Shown piece by piece: positions 1-5,141 of a stretch of 5,618 bases of DNA. Within the stretch, counting starts at the first letter, position 1. Every line of letters begins with the position of its first letter. The DNA comes from Candidatus Heimdallarchaeota archaeon. GTDB taxonomy: Archaea; Asgardarchaeota; Heimdallarchaeia; Heimdallarchaeales; Heimdallarchaeaceae. The notes under the pieces were generated by a model. The model saw only the letters and a list, made by a program, of their open reading frames with translations, was not told the DNA's origin and did not search any database. The position numbers and the translations under genes were made by a program. The stretch spans positions 1 to 5,618 of the forward strand of contig JAEOTK010000386.1 in NCBI GenBank assembly GCA_016839875.1, read 5' to 3'.

Positions 1-1
1 G

Positions 2-523
2 ATACTGCTAAAATGGTGGGGATGGAAAGGAGCTCTTGTTTTAACTTATCTGGTTTTCTCAATTATATATCTCATTTTCATTGAAATGTTAGTTCTATGT
101 TCTCATTGTCCTTACTATAATCGCAAAGGAAAACTGTTGTACTGTCAATCGAGTAAACATGGTATGCCAAAAATCTGGAAGTATAAACCTGGACCACTAA
201 ACAACTTCGAAAAAGCTGTAACTATTATAGGTATGATTTTCTTCCTTGGTTTTCCAACTGTAGCAATATCCACTGGATTAGGTATTGTGTGGTTTAATGG
301 AATTTTTAAATTAAGTCAACTAATCATAATTCTGGTCCTAGATATCCTAACTGTTATCTTTGCTATCAATTTTGTTTTTAGATTAAAGAGGAATGTTTGC
401 TCTAAATGTGTTAACTTCTCTTGCCCACTGAATACAGTATCAAAAGATTTAGTTGACTCATATCTTCGAAAAAATCCTGTAATGAGAAGAGCATGGGAAG
501 ATGCAGGTTATCAACTAGAATAA
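2..523 (+). CDS. Cysteine-rich membrane protein with CxxCPYY motif, 5'-partial, function unknown
   Basis: The reading frame is open to the left edge, giving 173 visible residues, so the ATG at 86 is probably internal: the 28 codons before it encode a good hydrophobic helix (about residues 10-32) after a Trp-rich KWWGWKG stretch. Directly after that helix comes CSHCPYY (C33, C36), then C48 and a basic, Pro-rich loop (KYKPGP). Two more helices follow at about 71-98 and 104-126, then a second cluster C133-x2-C136-x4-C141 followed by PLN and a soluble tail rich in charged residues. With three helices, both cysteine clusters should lie on the same membrane face and could together bind a metal or an Fe-S cluster; that is inference. 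I recall similar HCPYY-bearing membrane proteins in prokaryotes but cannot name the family or give a function. The next gene starts 62 bases downstream behind its own promoter-like sequence. Confidence 0.8.
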   Translation: MLLKWWGWKGALVLTYLVFSIIYLIFIEMLVLCSHCPYYNRKGKLLYCQSSKHGMPKIWKYKPGPLNNFEKAVTIIGMIFFLGFPTVAISTGLGIVWFNGIFKLSQLIIILVLDILTVIFAINFVFRLKRNVCSKCVNFSCPLNTVSKDLVDSYLRKNPVMRRAWEDAGYQLE

Positions 524-547
524 TAACCTGATTAGTGTTCATCACTT

Positions 548-565
548 TGAAAAGATTTTAATTTA
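548..565 (+). promoter_or_regulatory. Archaeal BRE/TATA promoter of the hydroxyacid dehydrogenase gene
   Basis: A purine-rich GAAAAG at 549-554 resembles a TFB-recognition element and is followed at once by an A/T box, ATTTTAATTTA (555-565). The box centre, near 560, lies 26 bases before the ATG at 586, the distance expected between an archaeal TATA box and its transcription start. The transcript would therefore begin at or within a base or two of the start codon. No Shine-Dalgarno sequence lies between box and ATG (TTTATCCTATTTATA), which agrees with a leaderless mRNA. Confidence 0.55.
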
Positions 566-585
566 GTGTTTTTATCCTATTTATA

Positions 586-1554
586 ATGAAAAAGCGAGTT
601 TACGTCACAAGAGCAATTCCAGAAAAAGCTCTTAGGATTCTAGAAGAACATTTTGATGTAACTGTCTTTCCAGAAAAGCGTCCGATTACAAAAAAAGAAA
701 TCATGAGATCAGCAAAAGGGTACGATGGTTTACTACCCCTTCTAACTGATGAAGTAGACGAGAAAGTTATGGAAAAAACAGGTATCAAAGCTATAGCCAA
801 TTTTGCAGTTGGAGTAGATAACATAGATATTGAAGCTGCAACTGCTAGAAAAATTCCAGTCACAAATACACCTGGAGTGCTAACAGATGCCACAGCTGAT
901 CTAACATGGGCTTTAATATTAGCTGTTACTCGAAGAATTGTTGAAGCAGATAACTATTTACGAACAGGGAGATGGAAGGGATGGGATCCTCTTCTACTCT
1001 TAGGCGGAGATCTTCGAGAAAAAACTCTAGGAATAATAGGATTGGGTAGAATTGGTAGAGCTGTTGCTGAAAGAGCAAAAGGATTTGGTATGAATGTCAT
1101 TTATAATAGCCGGACAGCTTTTGATGGTGACGAGAAATATTTAGGTATCAGCTTTGTTTCACTTGAAGAACTTCTGAAGGAATCTGATATTATTTCAATT
1201 CATGCACCACACACAGAAAAGACTCATCATCTGATTGGAATGAAACAACTTGAGATGATGAAAAATACAGCTTATTTGATAAACACTTCTCGTGGAAAAC
1301 TAGTTAATGAAGAAGAACTTGTTTTAGCTTTGCAAGAAGGCAAAATTGCAGGTGCTGGTTTGGATGTCTTTTATGACGAACCCAAGGTGAATAAGGAGCT
1401 GCTTAAGTTCCCGAATGTTGTTCTTCTTCCTCATATTGGTAGTGCTAGTCTGGAAACTCGTACTAAGATGGCAGTAATAGCAGCAGAAAATATGGTTGAA
1501 GCTCTTAATGATCAACGACCTAGAAATATAGTTAATCCAGAAATTTACAATTAG
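586..1554 (+). CDS. gyaR: D-2-hydroxyacid dehydrogenase, glyoxylate/hydroxypyruvate reductase type
   Basis: Complete 322-residue cytosolic enzyme of the D-isomer-specific 2-hydroxyacid dehydrogenase family, expected to reduce glyoxylate or hydroxypyruvate to glycolate or glycerate with NAD(P)H. The split substrate domain is residues 1-100 and about 288-322; the central Rossmann domain carries GLGRIG (152-157). The catalytic triad is intact with family spacing: R236 in TSRG, E265 in DEP, H283 in LPHIGSAS. The NTPGVLTDATAD block (94-105) is typical of this subgroup. W130 and W133 align, from recall, with Trp138 and Trp141 of human GRHPR, a loop that shapes the neighbouring subunit's active site. 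At the end of the second Rossmann strand N174-S175-R176 replaces the Asp typical of NAD-specific members, so NADPH use is plausible; but related archaeal enzymes use either cofactor. The ATG at 586 fits the family N-terminus and the promoter spacing. Other 2-oxoacids cannot be excluded as substrates. Confidence 0.9.
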   Translation: MKKRVYVTRAIPEKALRILEEHFDVTVFPEKRPITKKEIMRSAKGYDGLLPLLTDEVDEKVMEKTGIKAIANFAVGVDNIDIEAATARKIPVTNTPGVLTDATADLTWALILAVTRRIVEADNYLRTGRWKGWDPLLLLGGDLREKTLGIIGLGRIGRAVAERAKGFGMNVIYNSRTAFDGDEKYLGISFVSLEELLKESDIISIHAPHTEKTHHLIGMKQLEMMKNTAYLINTSRGKLVNEEELVLALQEGKIAGAGLDVFYDEPKVNKELLKFPNVVLLPHIGSASLETRTKMAVIAAENMVEALNDQRPRNIVNPEIYN

Positions 1555-1555
1555 A

Positions 1556-2578
1556 TTAATACTCAAATAATTCGTTTCTGGGATATTCTTTTTCATTTAT
1601 TTTTACTTTAGAAATAGGGAAATAGAAATGCTCGTAAAGTGGATCTGGAGCAAATTGAAGATGCGCCATTCCTATATATTTATCGGCTACGGTTGCTGAA
1701 AAAGGATCCTTTGCCATAGGATTAGTACCTATTCCAAATTGAACAACTCTAACATCCTCACTTTTGATAAGATTCTGTAGATGTTCTCCTACTTTTCCTC
1801 CTCCTACAACATCAATCAGACGGTTATTTTGAATGCTTAATGTAAGTAATTGTGTCATACTTTCCTGCCAACCTGGAAAGATATTCAAAGTACCATTAAT
1901 CACACACTCAGCACTTTTGTAGGGGATCTCAAGGGTTACTTCTCCTGATGGTAAATTCACGAAAGTTCCTCCATCCTTCACAAAACCACTCTCATAAATC
2001 CAGTTAATGGGATACTTAAACTCGAAATGAAGATTACTTCCAGCTATATCTTGAAAATCTAGATATTTAGCTGACTGAACTAGATTAAATACCTTAGTTG
2101 TCAGTTCTTCAACAGCATAATAATCTATGTCTAAAGGTCCTCCAGGTAGAAAAACTTCTGCGGGTACTAAGGGTGCTGAAATGTGTCTTATCTCCTTCTT
2201 CTCTAAAGGTTCTAGAAGTGTAGGTACATCGGTTAATGAGAACTCAGTTAAGGTAAAAACGATATCTGCATTTTTTATTTTCTCTTCTAAAAGATTATCT
2301 AGAGGATTTTCGTAATGACTATATGTTGGCTTCATATAATAAAGTTCAATTGGGTTGGAAATAAGTGACTTAATCACATCAAAGATTGTTCTTGACAGTA
2401 AACATCTTTCTATCATAGACTCCATCAATGTAAAATCCATAATAGCCAAGTCATTTCTTGAGGGCATATCACTTACTATCAGAATTCTCTCTCCTTCTTG
2501 AACTTGCCAAGATTCTTCTAGCATTCTCTTTACTATATGCTTAATGCTTTGATTAATGAATGATGGCATGTTCCCCAT
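1556..2578 (-). CDS. Divergent M29 / aminopeptidase T-like metalloenzyme-fold protein
   Basis: A 340-residue soluble protein that I assign to the broad M29 aminopeptidase/COG2309 group, which also includes the NicX dihydroxypyridine dioxygenase. Seen: a GERILIVSD strand near the N-terminus (29-37), a middle block TEFSLTD (111-117) where relatives have a Ser-x-His-Thr-like sequence, DGGTFVNLPSGEV (202-214) whose E213 matches the first metal-binding Glu, FGIGTNP (281-287), and GMAH (303-306). Known of the family: the block before GIGTNP normally starts with a Glu ligand and the protein ends in His-x-Asp. Here Q280 stands in the Glu position and HFY (317-319) replaces His-x-Asp, with a shortened stretch between the two His. 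Metal binding may be altered or lost, so peptidase activity should not be assumed. The ATG at 2578 and the ATG at 2569 (Met4) are both possible starts. It lies 49 bases after the flavoenzyme gene, possibly co-transcribed. Confidence 0.7.
   Translation of the reverse strand: MGNMPSFINQSIKHIVKRMLEESWQVQEGERILIVSDMPSRNDLAIMDFTLMESMIERCLLSRTIFDVIKSLISNPIELYYMKPTYSHYENPLDNLLEEKIKNADIVFTLTEFSLTDVPTLLEPLEKKEIRHISAPLVPAEVFLPGGPLDIDYYAVEELTTKVFNLVQSAKYLDFQDIAGSNLHFEFKYPINWIYESGFVKDGGTFVNLPSGEVTLEIPYKSAECVINGTLNIFPGWQESMTQLLTLSIQNNRLIDVVGGGKVGEHLQNLIKSEDVRVVQFGIGTNPMAKDPFSATVADKYIGMAHLQFAPDPLYEHFYFPISKVKINEKEYPRNELFEY
1585..1611 (+). terminator. Possible T-tract terminator for the dehydrogenase transcript, inside the opposing gene
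   Basis: About 30 bases past the dehydrogenase stop the plus strand becomes T-rich (TTCTTTTTCATTTATTTTTA), with two runs of five T and no convincing hairpin. Archaeal RNA polymerase commonly terminates at such tracts. It lies within the C-terminal codons of the convergent gene, so if used it would place the 3' end inside that gene. The tract may instead simply reflect Lys/Asn/Glu codons on the other strand. Confidence 0.35.
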
Positions 2579-2583
2579 AAATC

Positions 2584-2605
2584 TATATTAAATAAACCTT
2601 AAAAA
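2584..2605 (-). promoter_or_regulatory. Candidate TATA region before the M29-like gene
   Basis: On the minus strand the 49-base gap contains TTTTTAA (2605-2599), centred about 24 bases before the ATG at 2578, and TTTATTTAATATA (2596-2584), closer to the gene. The first would suit a leaderless start at 2578. The second would suit initiation near the internal ATG at 2569. No Shine-Dalgarno sequence is present. Either box would allow transcription independent of the flavoenzyme gene, but both are simple A/T strings in an AT-rich genome. Confidence 0.3.
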
Positions 2606-2627
2606 CGTTAGTCTAAAGGAAAAGAGG

Positions 2628-3719
2628 TTAAGGATAACGATGAAAGCATCTAAGCATAGTTTTAGCAAAATTATCCCTAGAAATGCATTTGAAGCAATCG
2701 ATACATGAAGCTTTATCTTGTCCGTTTTGAATAAGATTTGGTAATTCAGGTTCATTGATCATTGGTTTACTAAGTGAAATTAAGTCAACTATATCTTGTT
2801 CAAGTAAAGCATCCATTGTAGATTTGCTCCTAATTCCATCCACTAAAGCAAGAGGTAAACCTGGAACTGCTTTCCTAAAACTCAAAGCATGATTTCCCCA
2901 AGTTGCTTCTTCATAACCTGAACCTTCTGATGCTCGTCCTCTGGTCTTTCTTATGTCTCTAACTTGTTCAGGACCTCCACCAGAAATTTCTATAAAATTC
3001 ATTCCCTTCTCTTGTAGCCATTTAGCGACTTGAGTTGATTGATCAATAGTTAAACCACCTTCCTCTGCAAAATCGTCACAATTTAGTTTTACTCCAATAA
3101 TCGCTTTATTGCCAAGTCTTTTCCGAGTTTCAGCATAAATTTCTAGAAGTAATCTTGCACGATTTTCAAGCACTCCACCAAATTTATCTGTTCTTTTGTT
3201 TACTCTATCTGATAAGAATTGACTATTCAAATAACCATGAGCACCATGTAGTTGTATTCCATCAAAACCAGCTTCTATAGCATTTTCTGCGGCTGATCCA
3301 AAATCTTGAATTATCTCTGAAATATCATCTACTGAAAGTTCTCTAGCTTCCCACTTTTCTGTGGAGTATTTCGAAGCAGTAGCTCTTTCATTTACACCTG
3401 TCATACCAGCATGATTTAGTTGGGCTATGATCTTTGAATCATGAGAATGAACCAAATTAGTGAGTTCTTTCATTCGAGGGATGTGTTTCTCAGAACTCAG
3501 ACCTGATTGACAATTGTGTGCTTTTCCTTTTTCGCTAACATAGGAATGACCCTTGATTATTAATGCAACCCCACCTTTAGCGAGTTTCTCATAGTATTCC
3601 AAAATTGGATTTCGGAGAATTCCTTCTTCATCACTCCAATAGGAAGTTGTGGGAGATCTTACAAATCTATTCTTTAAAACTAAATCACCAATTGTAAAAG
3701 ATTCAAAGAGTTTTGACAT
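2628..3719 (-). CDS. Old Yellow Enzyme-family NADH:flavin oxidoreductase with C-terminal cysteine cluster
   Basis: FMN-dependent TIM-barrel ene-reductase, 363 residues from the ATG at 3719. Numbered from that Met: LKNRFVRS at 15-22 is the first barrel strand and FMN contact; QLNHAG at 100-105 is a flavin-binding motif; HGAHGYLNSQFLSDR at 158-172 gives the substrate-anchoring pair H158/H161 and the probable proton-donating Y163, in YqjM-like spacing; NKRTDKFGG follows. The C-terminus carries C339-x2-C342-x2-C345-x12-C358. 2,4-dienoyl-CoA reductases (FadH type) have a comparable CxxC-xxx-C-x11-C [4Fe-4S] motif before an FAD/NADH module, but this protein ends right after the cysteines and lacks that module. 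It likely reduces an activated C=C bond; the substrate is unknown and electrons would come from NAD(P)H or a partner. Start: a second ATG at 3725 and a TTG at 3728 are also in frame, but MSKLF is the usual family opening. Confidence 0.88.
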   Translation of the reverse strand: MSKLFESFTIGDLVLKNRFVRSPTTSYWSDEEGILRNPILEYYEKLAKGGVALIIKGHSYVSEKGKAHNCQSGLSSEKHIPRMKELTNLVHSHDSKIIAQLNHAGMTGVNERATASKYSTEKWEARELSVDDISEIIQDFGSAAENAIEAGFDGIQLHGAHGYLNSQFLSDRVNKRTDKFGGVLENRARLLLEIYAETRKRLGNKAIIGVKLNCDDFAEEGGLTIDQSTQVAKWLQEKGMNFIEISGGGPEQVRDIRKTRGRASEGSGYEEATWGNHALSFRKAVPGLPLALVDGIRSKSTMDALLEQDIVDLISLSKPMINEPELPNLIQNGQDKASCIDCFKCISRDNFAKTMLRCFHRYP

Positions 3720-3736
3720 ATGCATCAAAAATTATC

Positions 3737-3748
3737 TTAATACAAAAA
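3737..3748 (-). promoter_or_regulatory. Weak TATA-like box before the flavin oxidoreductase gene
   Basis: TTTTTGTATTAA on the minus strand is centred about 23 to 24 bases before the ATG at 3719, roughly where a TATA box for a leaderless transcript should be. No clear BRE precedes it, and no Shine-Dalgarno sequence follows, the bases before the ATG being TAATTTTTGATGCAT. Confidence 0.25.
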
Positions 3749-3765
3749 GTTTACTGAATTTTGAA

Positions 3766-3782
3766 AAATTGCAGAGCAATTT
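3766..3782 (-). terminator. Small hairpin after the transporter gene, possible terminator
   Basis: Three bases past the transporter stop codon, a perfect 7-bp inverted repeat (AAATTGC / GCAATTT) encloses a 3-base loop. On the transcribed strand the right arm runs into two further T residues before a C. The stem is AT-rich and short and the T-run is brief, so it could attenuate or mark the end of the transporter mRNA, or be chance. Confidence 0.3.
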
Positions 3783-3785
3783 CTA

Positions 3786-5060
3786 TTACAACCGTTCTCC
3801 ATCAGCAGTTACTAATGGTGTATCCTCTTCTTGTTCAACTTTGTTCTTCAGAAATTTCTGAACTATTACTGGAATGATTATTGCTAAAGGATATCCTAAA
3901 GTAGCAATAGGAAACGTCCAAACACCCAATGCTGCAAAAATAAATGATCCTGCTTGAGTTCCAAGAGAACGAGCTAACCTCCTACCAGCTCCTACAAATC
4001 CTGTAGAAGTTCCCCTGTATTTTGGTGGTAACCATCCAAAGAAAAAGGAATTCCATGCAGGTCTTGACATATTAGCAGCTGTGCTTCTTAATGTGAAGAA
4101 GATAGATACAACCCAGAGACTTGTTCCCAAAGATATTCCCAATGCTATTACTGGTACTATGAAATGGAAGAAAACTAAAGTTTTTTCGTTACCAAATCTC
4201 TCACTTAATCTCACCATAGTTAAACTACCCACTGCTATTCCAACATTAGATGCAGCTAAAATAACACTCCAAATGATATCACTCGTTTGAAAATGATTAA
4301 TTAAATAATACTGAATAAAAGGAACAGCTATTCCTGAAGTTAGACCAAAAATAACTTCACAAGCAAAAAATGCTCCAAGTTGGATTCTAATAGGTTTTTT
4401 ACTTTTATTCTCATAAGATTTCCATTCTTCACCTTCAGATATTTCGCTTGCTTTTTCTTTTGTTGTTTCTGGAATTGGGAACTTGAATGCAAGAAGCATT
4501 GTGATAAAAAGAAATACTGCAACTACAAGAACTAAAGTTAGATAGGAGGATTTCTGTGATTGGAATACATTGAATAAGATTAACAATCCTCCTCCGAGTA
4601 AAGGAGCAATAACACCAGTCATATTCCAAAAGAAAGCCATAAAGCCAAAGAATTTTGTTTTCTCTTTTTTAGTTGGGGTAACATCTGCTAACAAAGTAGT
4701 AAGTGATATCTGTACAAGTTGTCCTGAAACACCAAATAATGCATATGCTGCAATCATCCACCACTTTATTTCAGACATTCCTGCAAAATAGAAGAGAAGC
4801 ATGGATATTGCTGATATACCTATTCCAACTATCATAGTATACTTTCGTTTCTTTACATCTGTTATGTAACCTAAGCCAATGATTGTACCAGTTGCCAGAT
4901 AACCAGCTACAGAGAAGAGCATCCCATAAAAATACTCATTCCAATCTAGGAAAATTAGAAAAAGAGGCATCATATATCTGATCAATCTAGTATTGAAACC
5001 AATTAGAGTCCTAAATAGAATGATAGGAACAGCTTTTTGGTTACTACTATTATTGAACAT
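3786..5060 (-). CDS. Major facilitator superfamily transporter, substrate unknown
   Basis: A 424-residue polytopic membrane protein with the 12-helix MFS plan. Hydrophobic helices lie at about 10-37, 44-64, 75-94, 98-125, 138-166 and 173-193, then a charged cytoplasmic loop (194-225, rich in Glu/Lys) separates the second six at about 226-250, 262-283, 293-310, 313-332, 350-380 and 382-404. Loop 2-3 carries GYITDVKKRK (64-73), a version of the MFS motif A with Asp and the basic cluster retained; the matching loop in the second half reads RLSERFG (284-290). RPAWNSFFFGWLPPKYRGTS (333-352) before helix 11 is typical of many drug-exporter-like prokaryotic MFS proteins. The tail (405-424) is acidic and cytoplasmic. 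It is expected to be a proton- or gradient-driven carrier; direction and substrate cannot be read from the sequence. The ATG at 5060 is the only sensible start and has no Shine-Dalgarno sequence. The flavoenzyme gene starts 66 bases downstream. Confidence 0.9.
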   Translation of the reverse strand: MFNNSSNQKAVPIILFRTLIGFNTRLIRYMMPLFLIFLDWNEYFYGMLFSVAGYLATGTIIGLGYITDVKKRKYTMIVGIGISAISMLLFYFAGMSEIKWWMIAAYALFGVSGQLVQISLTTLLADVTPTKKEKTKFFGFMAFFWNMTGVIAPLLGGGLLILFNVFQSQKSSYLTLVLVVAVFLFITMLLAFKFPIPETTKEKASEISEGEEWKSYENKSKKPIRIQLGAFFACEVIFGLTSGIAVPFIQYYLINHFQTSDIIWSVILAASNVGIAVGSLTMVRLSERFGNEKTLVFFHFIVPVIALGISLGTSLWVVSIFFTLRSTAANMSRPAWNSFFFGWLPPKYRGTSTGFVGAGRRLARSLGTQAGSFIFAALGVWTFPIATLGYPLAIIIPVIVQKFLKNKVEQEEDTPLVTADGERL

Positions 5061-5099
5061 ACAGGCTAGCTCTCAGAATTACATCTGTCGTAATTGCAT

Positions 5100-5137
5100 A
5101 AAAAAAGAAAAGGTTAATTAACTTTATGTTAAAAAAA
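5100..5137 (-). terminator. Two T-tracts after the small membrane protein gene
   Basis: On the minus strand a run of seven T (5137-5131) begins seven bases after the end of the stop codon region at 5142-5144, just past CAGG, and a second tract TTTTCTTTTTTT spans 5111-5100. Neither has a strong hairpin. Runs like this are the usual intrinsic termination signal in archaea, so the upstream gene is probably terminated here and the transporter gene restarted from its own promoter. The tandem arrangement straddles the candidate TATA box at 5114-5121. Confidence 0.45.
5114..5121 (-). promoter_or_regulatory. Candidate TATA box (TTAATTAA) upstream of the transporter gene
   Basis: The palindrome TTAATTAA follows ATAAAG, a purine-rich BRE-like stretch on the minus strand. 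A start about 26 bases downstream would fall near 5091 and leave a 5' leader of about 30 bases before the ATG at 5060. The leader (CGACAGATGTAATTCTGAGAGC region) shows no good Shine-Dalgarno sequence. A T-rich stretch at 5091-5106 is an alternative box giving a shorter leader. Confidence 0.3.
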
Positions 5138-5141
5138 CCTG

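Noticed and set aside
86..88. ATG at 86 as the true start of the first gene
   Set aside because: The frame is open to base 2 and the codons before 86 encode a continuous hydrophobic helix, so the start most likely lies outside the window.
600..893. Minus-strand open frame opposite the dehydrogenase
   Set aside because: It lies wholly inside a well-supported gene, has low-complexity Ser/Val composition and no family features.
1324..1596. Minus-strand open frame across the convergent junction
   Set aside because: It overlaps the ends of two strong genes in another frame and its translation shows no recognisable domain.
2127..2315. Plus-strand open frame inside the M29-like gene
   Set aside because: Shadow of the minus-strand gene; no promoter, no domain, biased Ser/Lys content.
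3726..3728. TTG start giving a 366-residue flavoenzyme
   Set aside because: Two ATG codons follow within 9 bases and the family usually begins at the equivalent of MSKLF.
3649..3861. Plus-strand open frame bridging the transporter/flavoenzyme gap
   Set aside because: Both ends lie inside real minus-strand genes and the translation looks random.
4340..4791. Short open frames on both strands inside the transporter gene
   Set aside because: They are out of frame with a 12-helix MFS gene that is intact throughout; there is no sign of a frameshift that would join them.
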